Assembly (NCBI GenBank): GCA_003566795.1
Contig: PXBU01000418.1
Span: 1-9,464 of the forward strand
Length of the DNA stretch: 9,464 nucleotides
Reading direction: 5' to 3'
DNA from: Puniceicoccaceae bacterium
Lineage (GTDB): Bacteria > Verrucomicrobiota > Verrucomicrobiia > Opitutales > Coraliomargaritaceae
Shown here: piece after piece, positions 1 to 6,161 of the stretch
How positions within the stretch are numbered: the stretch's first letter is position 1
How the letters are laid out: each line of letters begins with the position of its first letter
Notes under the pieces: generated by a model
The model's database searches: none
Told to the model about the DNA's origin: nothing
Seen by the model: only the letters and a program-made list of their open reading frames with translations
Program-made: the position numbers and the translations under genes

Positions 1-178
1 AGTGGTTCGCCATCACGCAGTAGGTCAGCACCTGCACCCCACAGAAGTCCGCCACCTGCCAGATCATCTTACGCAGCACCTCCTTCTCACGATCCTCAAA
101 CAAACGCTCTCCATTCACCGTACGAGTCATACAGTGGTAAGCTGATTCACCCTCAATTTTCCATCTTCGTATATTCAT
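1..178 (-). CDS. REP-associated tyrosine transposase (Y1/IS200-like), N-terminal fragment cut by window edge
   Basis: The minus strand is open from an ATG at 178 to the window edge, giving 59 codons with no stop. The translation starts MNIRRWKIEGESAYHCMTRT and continues with NGERLFEDREKEVLRK and FCGVQVLTYCVMANH. The pattern YHxMxRTVNGERLF followed by LTYCVMxNH is the N-terminal signature of Y1-type HUH transposases of the RAYT class. These enzymes use a single catalytic tyrosine and bind REP palindromes as single-stranded DNA. The visible sequence ends at the first His of the expected NHFH (HUH) motif, so the second His and the catalytic Tyr lie outside the window. Whether the gene is intact therefore cannot be seen. 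It is divergent from ilvA, with about 139 bp between the two starts. RAYT genes are usually single-copy domesticated genes rather than insertion sequences. The family call is fairly sure; activity is unknown. Confidence 0.8.
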   Translation of the reverse strand, partial: MNIRRWKIEGESAYHCMTRTVNGERLFEDREKEVLRKMIWQVADFCGVQVLTYCVMANH

Positions 179-317
179 GCCGCTATTCCAGCTCAGGATC
201 CCGCGAAGTCAAATATATTTTGCCAGGCTAATGATTTGGTAAGAAGAGTGGACGAAAGACTACAACGCTTGGTGCTTCAGGGTTGTGCCTGCGGGGAAAA
301 GGCGTTCGCATGCTCTT

Positions 318-1844
318 ATGGGAGTGGAACGGGAGACTTTAATCGATAGACTTGAGGCGGAGATTGCTTTGGCCTGCGGTCGGGTTTACGAGGTCGGTGA
401 GGCGACGCCGCTGGAGGAACTGGAACTGGAGGACGGTCTGTCAATTTTTATCAAGCGTGAGGACTTCTCCCCAATTCGTGCCTACAAATGGCGTGGGGCC
501 TACAACCGCATGGCTCAACTCAGCGCGGACGAGTTGGCGCGCGGTATCGTTACCGCCTCAGCTGGTAATCACGCACAGGGTGTCGCTCTAGCCGCCCGCA
601 AGCTTGGCACCCGGGCAACCATTTTCATGCCCAAGTCCACTCCCCGGATGAAGCAGCTGGCGGTGAAGCGCCACGGTGGCTCCTCGGTCGAAATCCGCCT
701 GGTGGGCGATACCTATGATCGTGCCAGCGCCGCCGCGCACGAGGCCGCCGAATCGGAGGTGCTTACCTATATTCACGCATACGACGACCTGGCGGTCATG
801 GCTGGCCAAGGCACTCTGGCCGATGAGATCGTCCGATCCGGCCGCGGCCCGTTCGATGTGGCTTTTCTGCAAGTTGGTGGTGGTGGGATGGCCGCGGCGA
901 GCGCTGTCTGGCTCAAAAAGCACTTTCCCAGCATTCGAGTTATCGGTGTCGAGGGTGAAGACCAAGCCTCTATGGCGGCAGCGATTGAGGCTGGCCAACC
1001 AGTAACCTTGGAAAAACTGGACGTCTTTTGTGATGGGACTGCCGTCCGCAAGGTCGGCCAGCTGACACATCAAATTTGCGGATCGATCATTGATGAGTGG
1101 ATGACGGTCAGTAACGACGAAGTTTGCGCTGCCATTCAGTTCCACTGGGAGCAACTTCGTTGCATCCCGGAGCCATCAGGTGCACTAGGGATGGCTGCGG
1201 CACTCAAACAAAGGGAAGCGCTTAAGGGGCAAAAGGTTTTAACCATCCTCTGCGGTGGCAACATGGATTTCGAGCAACTTGGTTCGGTAGCGCGGCGGGC
1301 CGCTATCGGTGCCTCGCACCGCCGCTACCTGAAGATTCGTATACCCGAGGTCAATTGTGCCATGTTCTCCCTACTCGATTCGCTGCCGGAAACCGTCAAC
1401 ATCGTCGATTTTCAATACGGCAAAATCCACCCACGCGACGCCGCACCCGTGATAGGATTTGATCTGGATCATTTACAGTTCGAAGGCTTGGCCCAGGCAC
1501 TGGCTGAACAGAACTATGAGACACTGGAGGTCACCTCTGACACTGACGTCCATTTCCGGATGATTCACTACGACCCTAAGCTGTTTACCTTCCCAAAATT
1601 TATCACCCTCGAATTTCACGAACGCCCCGGTGCGCTAACCGACTTCCTGCGCGAAGTGAGCCCGCACGCAAACTTATGCTACTTCAATTACCTGTATTCA
1701 GGCGAGCGTGTGGGACGGGCGCTGCTGGGCTTCGAATTCGGCAGCCAAGAGGCGCACGCAAGCTTCACCCAATATCTCGATAAGGCTGATGCCTGCCGCG
1801 CCTATGAGGAGGTCGGGGCGGCAGCGCTGAGGCGCATGCTCTAA
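318..1844 (+). CDS. ilvA: Threonine ammonia-lyase (threonine deaminase), biosynthetic long form
   Basis: PLP enzyme converting L-threonine to 2-oxobutyrate and ammonia, the committed step toward isoleucine, in the cytoplasm. Numbered from the ATG at 318 (508 aa), the PLP-binding Lys is K57 in RAYKWRGAYN. SAGNHAQG is at about 81-88, the phosphate-binding tetraglycine VGGGGM at about 187-190, EPSGALGMAA at about 285-294 and CGGNMD at about 312. Two ACT-like regulatory domains follow (about 336-415 and 426-500), the second marked by FHERPGALTDFL and the NLCYFNYLYSG strand. Length and two-domain tail match the isoleucine-inhibited biosynthetic type (E. coli IlvA, 514 aa) rather than the short catabolic enzyme. 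The residue two before the Lys is Ala where many homologues have Ser. A GTG at 285 would add 11 residues (MPAGKRRSHAL) that look unlike the family; neither start has a well-spaced Shine-Dalgarno. No convincing promoter was found in the 139 bp upstream. It is followed after one base by an AEC transporter. Confidence 0.95.
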   Translation: MGVERETLIDRLEAEIALACGRVYEVGEATPLEELELEDGLSIFIKREDFSPIRAYKWRGAYNRMAQLSADELARGIVTASAGNHAQGVALAARKLGTRATIFMPKSTPRMKQLAVKRHGGSSVEIRLVGDTYDRASAAAHEAAESEVLTYIHAYDDLAVMAGQGTLADEIVRSGRGPFDVAFLQVGGGGMAAASAVWLKKHFPSIRVIGVEGEDQASMAAAIEAGQPVTLEKLDVFCDGTAVRKVGQLTHQICGSIIDEWMTVSNDEVCAAIQFHWEQLRCIPEPSGALGMAAALKQREALKGQKVLTILCGGNMDFEQLGSVARRAAIGASHRRYLKIRIPEVNCAMFSLLDSLPETVNIVDFQYGKIHPRDAAPVIGFDLDHLQFEGLAQALAEQNYETLEVTSDTDVHFRMIHYDPKLFTFPKFITLEFHERPGALTDFLREVSPHANLCYFNYLYSGERVGRALLGFEFGSQEAHASFTQYLDKADACRAYEEVGAAALRRML

Positions 1845-1845
1845 C

Positions 1846-2799
1846 ATGAATACTGTCTCACTCGTCTTTACCGCTATGCTGCCGGTCTTCCTGGTAATTG
1901 GAAGTGGCTTCCTGGTCCGCCGCCTGGGCTGGCTCAGCGAAGAGGCCGACCGGAGCCTGATGCGGCTTGTTGTTAATCTGCTCTATCCGGCGATGATCCT
2001 GTCCTTCGTTTTGGGCAACGACGCATTACGTCAGGCCTCCAACCTCATTCTGCCACCGCTGGTCGGGATGACGACGATCATCGCCGGCTTTGGGGTCGGC
2101 ATGCTAGTCGCCCGCCGCTTCCGCTTGGGTGATCCACGCGAGTGCCGAACCTTTGCCTTCAGTGCGGGGATGTATAATTACGGCTACTTCCCCATCCCGA
2201 TTATTGCCTTACTTTTTGACCGCGAGACCGCTGGTGTGCTGCTGGTTTACAATCTCGGAGTCGAGTTCGCACTGTGGGCTCTGGGCGTGGGCTTTCTGCT
2301 TTCGGTCAACGATCCAAAATCGCTTTGGAAGCGCATTTTTAGTGGCCCGGTCATTGCAATTTTAATCGGGGTGCCGCTGAATTTGTTGCGCGTCGATGAA
2401 CAGATCCCGGGCTTCATACTGGAGACCGTGAACCTATTTGGCCAGTGCGCCATCCCACTGGGCTTAATTCTAATCGGAGCGACCTTTGCCGACCTGGCGA
2501 AGGGGGCAAAACTATTTTCCGGCATCCGCGTTCCAGCAAGTGCCTGCCTGCTGCGCCTCGGCGTCTTCCCGCTGCTATTCCTAGGCTTCGCACTACTGCT
2601 TCCACTTTCGGTGGAATTGAAGCGCGTCTTGATTATTCAGGCGGCCATGCCCTGTGCGGTCTTTCCCATCGTGCTGGCCCGCCACTTTGATGGCTCCCCA
2701 GAGGTGGCGTTTAAGGTCGTATTGAGCACAACGGTTATCAGCCTGATCACAATACCAATCTGGATCAGCTTGGGCCTGGCATGGATACCTGTCAACTGA
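1846..2799 (+). CDS. AEC (auxin efflux carrier) family transporter
   Basis: Integral membrane protein of 317 aa with about ten hydrophobic segments (roughly 5-25, 37-56, 66-90, 103-123, 128-153, 165-182, 194-215, 231-254, 259-278, 288-312) split by a central hydrophilic stretch. This is the usual length and two-half layout of the AEC/PIN-like family. Family-like polar or proline positions within membrane segments include N44-LLYP and NYGYFPIP at 111-118, plus CAIPLGLILIGA at 201-212 after the central break. Bacterial AEC members export or exchange small organic anions and possibly amino acids; the substrate cannot be read from sequence. The ATG begins one base after the ilvA stop, so the two genes are almost certainly co-transcribed and probably translationally coupled. 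That hints at a substrate linked to threonine, 2-oxobutyrate or branched-chain metabolism (inference). Its last 8 bases overlap the end of the convergent oxidoreductase gene. Confidence 0.88.
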   Translation: MNTVSLVFTAMLPVFLVIGSGFLVRRLGWLSEEADRSLMRLVVNLLYPAMILSFVLGNDALRQASNLILPPLVGMTTIIAGFGVGMLVARRFRLGDPRECRTFAFSAGMYNYGYFPIPIIALLFDRETAGVLLVYNLGVEFALWALGVGFLLSVNDPKSLWKRIFSGPVIAILIGVPLNLLRVDEQIPGFILETVNLFGQCAIPLGLILIGATFADLAKGAKLFSGIRVPASACLLRLGVFPLLFLGFALLLPLSVELKRVLIIQAAMPCAVFPIVLARHFDGSPEVAFKVVLSTTVISLITIPIWISLGLAWIPVN

Positions 2800-4195
2800 G
2801 CAGGTAGTCGACCACGCTCTTGGCCGTTGGTAGGCCGGATGCCTCACGTTCGACACTATCGAGAAAGCTTAGGTCATCCCCCATGGTCACCAGCGGTTGG
2901 ACCTCACGGTCCCGCCGAACTTGCCCCATGCCGATCGTCGCAACCAGGCCGTTGCAGAGACAGCGACGACCTTCGCAGTCCTCAGCCTGTCCGCCTTTGG
3001 CGATATAGGATTTTCGCGGCGCAGCGGGGCAGCGGTAGCCGAGAGTGCCATCCTCCTTTTCAAAAATATGACGCAGGTAGCCCAGATCACAAGCGCGACA
3101 TGCATCGGCACTGCTATTGGCTTTCACATCCACACGTTTGAAGGGATAGTCAGTGGGTGAAGCCCGGAAGTCGGTAATGACCTCGAGCTCACCACTGAAG
3201 TATTGTTCGGCAATCTCCTTTTTTATTTCCAGCGTAATGCCGGACTCCTCACAGCAGGCAAATGCTGAGCCAACCTGCACGCCGTTCGCACCCAACGCCT
3301 TGACCTCCCGTAAACGCTCAGGTGATGCGCTACTACCCGCAACCCAAAAGGGCAGAGACAGCGCCGCGATTTTATCAATGGGGCAAACATCACGCTCAGA
3401 GTAAGCACCGTCGCGCCGCGGTGGCGCATTGTGCCCACCCGCGGTGAAATGCTCCACGATCAAACCATCCACATGGCCGCTCGCCTTACGCACAAAGGTT
3501 TTGGCCAGCGTCTCCGAAGAAACCACCGGGAAAAAGCAGGGCCGTTTCAATGGCTCCTGCGAAGCCGAAATATGCGTCCCGGGATGAAACTCAATCTTGT
3601 GGTCATGGGAACGGTTGGCCCCCAATACATTTAATTTTAGTGCCACTGGACGAAGCTCGGCCATCGCATCCAACACACCGGGAATCGCCAGCGGAATGCC
3701 TCCACCCATAATGACAACGTCCACTTCGGCCAACATCGCTCCAAAAAGTGATGGTAAGGTTGGGAGCTGGATCTTTTCCAGCAGGTTGATGCCAACCAAT
3801 CCGGAATGTCCCTCCTTCGCGAGATACACCTCCACAAAACAAGCAACGATCAGTAGCTCTTCATCGTCCCGATTCATATCAACCACCGGTAGTGGCTTGA
3901 GCCGGTAGGGATTATCGGGACCTTTCCCTCCCGGAACAAACCATTCTTCCAGAATACGCTCTGCCATTTCCGGATAAGGAAAGGCCTTCAGCCCACGGCG
4001 CATCGAGCCATCGAGGTCGCCATCCTGCAAGCGACGGATGAGTATCGAGTCCAGCGCAGTCCCAGAAACCACCCCCATCTGGCCCACACTCGCAACCGCA
4101 CGCGCCAGACGCCAGTCGGAGACGCCAGCACCCATTCCGCCTTGAATTATTGAGGGCCAGCTAAAGTCGGCCGATGTATCGAGATGACTTACCAT
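2792..4195 (-). CDS. NAD(P)H-dependent flavin oxidoreductase / nitronate monooxygenase family, long form with C-terminal Cys-rich segment
   Basis: TIM-barrel FMN protein of 467 aa. Barrel and FMN motifs are QGGMGAGVSDWRLA (18-31), GGGIPLAIP (164-172), EHFTAGGHNAP (248-258, with H255 at the position of the catalytic His of nitronate monooxygenases), WVAGSSASPE (284-293) and GANGVQVGSAF (302-312). It is longer than the classic ~330-360 aa enzymes. The extension carries six cysteines: C366 and C369 (ACRACDLGYLR), C389 (GYRCPA), C407, C412 and C414 (DCEGRRCLCNGL). CDLGYLR and RCLCNGL are hallmarks of a long subfamily annotated as nitronate monooxygenase or YrpB-like. The real substrate of that subfamily is unclear, and oxidation of nitronates is only a family-level guess. 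The ATG at 4195 has no Shine-Dalgarno but lies about 30 bp from a plausible promoter. The gene is divergent from the DoxX gene and convergent, with an 8-bp overlap, on the AEC gene. Confidence 0.88.
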   Translation of the reverse strand: MVSHLDTSADFSWPSIIQGGMGAGVSDWRLARAVASVGQMGVVSGTALDSILIRRLQDGDLDGSMRRGLKAFPYPEMAERILEEWFVPGGKGPDNPYRLKPLPVVDMNRDDEELLIVACFVEVYLAKEGHSGLVGINLLEKIQLPTLPSLFGAMLAEVDVVIMGGGIPLAIPGVLDAMAELRPVALKLNVLGANRSHDHKIEFHPGTHISASQEPLKRPCFFPVVSSETLAKTFVRKASGHVDGLIVEHFTAGGHNAPPRRDGAYSERDVCPIDKIAALSLPFWVAGSSASPERLREVKALGANGVQVGSAFACCEESGITLEIKKEIAEQYFSGELEVITDFRASPTDYPFKRVDVKANSSADACRACDLGYLRHIFEKEDGTLGYRCPAAPRKSYIAKGGQAEDCEGRRCLCNGLVATIGMGQVRRDREVQPLVTMGDDLSFLDSVEREASGLPTAKSVVDYLLS

Positions 4196-4227
4196 AAGAT
4201 AATTTAATGAAAGACTTTCTCGTAATT

Positions 4228-4243
4228 TTCGATTCTAATCGAA
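4228..4243. promoter_or_regulatory. Perfect 16-bp palindrome, candidate operator
   Basis: TTCGATT-CT-AATCGAA has two perfect 7-base arms around a 2-base centre. It covers the predicted -10 box of the leftward flavin oxidoreductase promoter, about 33 bp upstream of that gene's ATG. Size and symmetry are typical of a dimeric repressor site. No regulator gene lies next to it and no second copy was noticed in the window. Confidence 0.4.
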
Positions 4244-4260
4244 TACAGGCGGCTTGTTAT
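4232..4260 (-). promoter_or_regulatory. Candidate sigma70 promoter of the flavin oxidoreductase gene
   Basis: Reading leftward, ATAACA (4260-4255, 4 of 6 to TTGACA) is followed after 17 bp by TAGAAT (4237-4232, 5 of 6 to TATAAT). Transcription would start near 4225, giving a leader of about 30 nt before the ATG at 4195. The -10 box lies in the middle of the 4228-4243 palindrome. Confidence 0.42.
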
Positions 4261-4417
4261 TACCTTCACTGCTCAGAGCTATTAAATTCCCCGAATTTGA
4301 CCTCTCTTTCCACCTTTTGGATTCGGGGGGACTTTAGGGGCATTCATCTCGTCCTTCAGGCAGCCAATTTGATTCTCGACTCGTCCTTGCTAGCAGTGGA
4401 GAACGGCTAGATGGCTT

Positions 4418-4446
4418 TTGGCATCGTATTCGCCGGCTCATTTGAT
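4418..4446 (+). promoter_or_regulatory. Candidate sigma70 promoter of the DoxX-family gene
   Basis: TTGGCA (4418-4423, 5 of 6 to TTGACA), a 17-bp spacer, then TTTGAT (4441-4446, 4 of 6 to TATAAT). A start near 4453 would leave a leader of about 26 nt before the ATG at 4479. Position and spacing are good; the -10 box is mediocre. Confidence 0.42.
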
Positions 4447-4478
4447 TTTTAACCAAGACAGCACTACCTGAAAAAACT

Positions 4479-4889
4479 ATGAAACCTCCTGCGTATTCCA
4501 AAGACCTCGGTCTCCTCATTCTGCGCGTCGGTATCGGCGTGATGTTTATGTTTCACGGTCTGCCCAAGCTCCTGGGTGGCCCGGAGCGCTGGGAAGTCCT
4601 GGCGCAATTTGGCCTGCCCTTCCTGCCGGAGGGGATCATCTCTATCGCATTCGGCTTTGCTGCGATGGCAGCGGAGTTGGTGGGCGGCCTGCTGCTCGCA
4701 CTGGGCAAATACCACCGCATCGCTTGCCTGGGACTCGCGGCCACAATGGCGGTCGCCTTTAGCACAAAGGTTGGCGACATAAGCGGTATCAGCAATTTTG
4801 CACAGGCGGCGGGCTGGCCACTGGAACTGCTGATCGTGTTTGTCGCACTGCTGTTTACCGGTCCGGGGAAGTATACGGTTGGAAAGTGA
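4479..4889 (+). CDS. DoxX family membrane protein
   Basis: Small inner-membrane protein of 136 aa with four predicted transmembrane helices (about 9-27, 52-75, 80-97, 111-127). It shows the DoxX pattern: RVGIGVMFMFHGLPKL in helix 1 (R16, H26, G27, K30), a conserved acid E66 in helix 2 (MAAELVGGLLLALG), and a short ending GPGKYTVGK that matches the usual GPGxYS tail. DoxX proteins are linked to thiosulfate:quinone oxidation in Acidianus and to redox or thiol stress membrane complexes in other bacteria. Most members have no proven reaction, so no specific role is assigned. No Shine-Dalgarno is visible before the ATG. It appears monocistronic: it diverges from the flavin oxidoreductase and faces exbD across the repeat region. 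The divergent pairing with a flavin oxidoreductase could reflect shared redox-stress control (inference). Confidence 0.9.
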   Translation: MKPPAYSKDLGLLILRVGIGVMFMFHGLPKLLGGPERWEVLAQFGLPFLPEGIISIAFGFAAMAAELVGGLLLALGKYHRIACLGLAATMAVAFSTKVGDISGISNFAQAAGWPLELLIVFVALLFTGPGKYTVGK

Positions 4890-4973
4890 GGCCTGGCGGA
4901 GGGTCGGTCGCCCGGGGCCATCGCCTGAATCTAAACAGAGTAGCACTGGCTTGGTTGGAGCGGAGCCGTGCTT

Positions 4974-5009
4974 GCCTGCGTGGTCCAGACGGAGCTGGAC
5001 CCTCCCCGC
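4974..5009 (-). repeat. GGAG-type REP-like palindromic repeat, copy 1
   Basis: 36-bp unit. On the plus strand it reads GCCTGCGT, then the hairpin arms GGTCCAG (4982-4988) and CTGGACC (4995-5001) around the loop ACGGAG, then CTCCCCGC. On the minus strand a GGAG tetranucleotide (5005-5002) directly precedes the 7-bp hairpin, which is the head-plus-palindrome design of REP elements. It lies in the gap between the convergent doxX-like and exbD genes. Confidence 0.8.
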
Positions 5010-5043
5010 GTCGTTCACAGCTGTAAGTTTGTGAAGGCTTGAA

Positions 5044-5057
5044 CTGGATCCTCCCGC
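5044..5057 (-). repeat. Partial degenerate copy of the GGAG-type repeat
   Basis: CTGGATCCTCCCGC resembles the right half of the full repeat (CTGGACCCTCCCCGC), with one substitution and one missing C. The left arm is absent and the next full copy begins four bases later at 5061. It looks like the decayed remnant of an extra copy, although a chance match over 14 bases cannot be excluded. Confidence 0.4.
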
Positions 5058-5060
5058 ATG

Positions 5061-5096
5061 GCCTGCGTGGTCCAGACGGAGCTGGACTCTCCCCAC
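5061..5096 (-). repeat. GGAG-type REP-like palindromic repeat, copy 2
   Basis: Second full copy, same orientation as copy 1, with arms at 5069-5075 and 5082-5088. The outermost base of the right arm is T instead of C, so that pair is lost or becomes a G-T pair. The last bases also read CCAC rather than CCGC. The GGAG head on the minus strand is kept (5092-5089). Confidence 0.8.
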
Positions 5097-5109
5097 CCAC
5101 TCAGCTCTT

Positions 5110-5145
5110 GCCTGCGTGGTCCAGGCGGAGCTGGACCCTCCCCGC
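5110..5145 (-). repeat. GGAG-type REP-like palindromic repeat, copy 3
   Basis: Third full copy, same orientation, with arms at 5118-5124 and 5131-5137. It is identical to copy 1 except for one loop base (GCGGAG instead of ACGGAG). It shares three further bases with copy 1 on the left (CTT before GCCTGCG). It ends 5 bp before the exbD stop codon, so the exbD mRNA 3' end would run straight into it. Confidence 0.8.
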
Positions 5146-5150
5146 TCAGC

Positions 5151-5546
5151 TCACCTTGACTGCAGGCGTATCTTATTCAGCTGGTGGGAGCGGCAGATAT
5201 CCATGACCTCGGTCACATATTTGAGGGGCACATTCTCGTCGGCAATGAGCAGGACTGGCATCTCCGGGGTCAGCTCGCCGGCAAGTTGCATCGCCTCTTC
5301 CAACTGCTCCTTGGCGACCGGACGCTCGTTGAGGTAAAGCTGGCCCTCGGGATTAATTGCGATGACGATTTGCTCGGCTATTTCATTCTGCCCGGCCGTC
5401 TCGATCTTGGGCACGGTAATGTTGAGCGCACTGACCTGCTTAAACTGCATGGTCACCAGGAAGAAAAAAAGCAAAACCGTCAGCACATCGACCAGTGGGA
5501 CGATGTTAATAGTGGGGAGGCGGCGTCTACGCAGAACGAGGGACAT
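5151..5546 (-). CDS. exbD: ExbD/TolR family biopolymer transport protein
   Basis: 131-aa single-span inner-membrane protein. A short basic cytoplasmic head (SLVLRRRRLPTIN) leads into one transmembrane helix (about 15-33, IVPLVDVLTVLLFFFLV). D20 in that helix is at the position of the essential proton-carrying Asp of ExbD/TolR. The periplasmic domain follows (about 40-131) and ends in the conserved pattern VLLIADENVPLKYVTEVMDICR. With ExbB-like proteins it forms the proton-driven motor that energises TonB-dependent outer-membrane uptake or Tol-Pal envelope maintenance. No TonB, TolA or TolB gene is in view, so Exb and Tol roles cannot be separated. It starts 6 bp after the exbB stop and is the last gene of the leuD-exbB-exbD run. 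Three REP-like hairpins lie just downstream. Confidence 0.92.
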   Translation of the reverse strand: MSLVLRRRRLPTINIVPLVDVLTVLLFFFLVTMQFKQVSALNITVPKIETAGQNEIAEQIVIAINPEGQLYLNERPVAKEQLEEAMQLAGELTPEMPVLLIADENVPLKYVTEVMDICRSHQLNKIRLQSR

Positions 5547-5552
5547 ATCAGA

Positions 5553-6149
5553 TCAGCTAGCCGGTGTTGCCGGGGAAGTCTTGGATACCGCGCTTTTATC
5601 CTTCACCAGGCATTCCACGCCGACACTAATTCGGGCGGCCAATGACTCGACACGGCGCAGCAGATAGGAGTGAGCCGCCAGCGCGGGGATCGCGATTGCG
5701 AGCCCAATGATGGTGGTGTTCAAAGCCAGAGCGATGCCGGTAATAAAGGCCTCGGGCTCGGGCAGACCCGTCTCCACCGAGAACCCACCAAAAACCTGAG
5801 TCAGCCCGGTAACCGTGCCCAGCAGGCCGAGCAACGGCGCGGCACCGATCACCACTTCGAGCAGAAACATGCCCCGCTCCATACGACTGACCTCCAGGCG
5901 GGCAAAAGCTTTGAGCGCCTCGGGGTCGGGATTGTGCTCGCGATAAAACCCGACGATGCGTCCGACGACAGATTTGTGATTGGCCTGAATTTGATCCTCT
6001 TGACCGGAAATAAACGCATCCACGGCGGCACGAGGGATAATCTGCGAATTGCGCAGTGCGATGAGTCGTTCGGCAATGATGAAAACCGCGATGAAGGAGC
6101 AGGCCGCCAGCGGATAAAGAAATACTCCAGTGTTGGCGAAGATATCCAT
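5553..6149 (-). CDS. exbB: MotA/TolQ/ExbB family proton channel protein
   Basis: Inner-membrane stator protein of 198 aa from the ATG at 6149. Three hydrophobic helices are seen at about 7-27, 94-117 and 138-162. The family core is GAAPLLGLLGTVTGL (about 102-116) and ALNTTIIGLAIAIPA (about 142-156), where the Thr residues line the proton path. The cytoplasmic loop (about 30-93) is hydrophilic and the tail is Ser/Thr/Ala/Pro-rich. With ExbD it forms the ExbB-ExbD (or TolQ-TolR) motor. A TTG at 6161 directly follows the leuD stop (TAATTG) and would add four residues (MHAT). Neither start has a Shine-Dalgarno, so the ATG is preferred but translation by reinitiation after leuD is possible. ExbB versus TolQ cannot be decided from this context. 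Confidence 0.9.
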   Translation of the reverse strand: MDIFANTGVFLYPLAACSFIAVFIIAERLIALRNSQIIPRAAVDAFISGQEDQIQANHKSVVGRIVGFYREHNPDPEALKAFARLEVSRMERGMFLLEVVIGAAPLLGLLGTVTGLTQVFGGFSVETGLPEPEAFITGIALALNTTIIGLAIAIPALAAHSYLLRRVESLAARISVGVECLVKDKSAVSKTSPATPAS

Positions 6150-6161
6150 AGTCGCGTGCAA

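Noticed and set aside
236..266. TTGGTA...TACAAC as the ilvA promoter
   Set aside because: The 19-bp spacer and two weak hexamers are not convincing.
285..317. GTG start for ilvA
   Set aside because: The 11 added residues do not resemble IlvA N-termini and no better ribosome binding site supports it; kept only as an alternative.
4207..4410. 67-codon plus-strand reading frame in the divergent intergenic region
   Set aside because: No Shine-Dalgarno, no recognisable family pattern, base composition like non-coding sequence, and it covers the likely promoter and palindrome of the flavin oxidoreductase gene.
4895..4905. GGCGGAGGGTC, considered as an inverted remnant of the GGAG repeat
   Set aside because: Only about 8-11 bases match and neither arm of the palindrome is present; likely chance.
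4464..5096. 210-codon minus-strand frame with repeated GRVQLRLDHAG peptides
   Set aside because: The peptide repeats are translations of the palindromic DNA repeats, and the rest is antisense to the DoxX gene.
4974..5145. Repeat array considered as a CRISPR
   Set aside because: Only three units with unequal spacers of 51 and 13 bp, a degenerate half copy between them and no cas genes.
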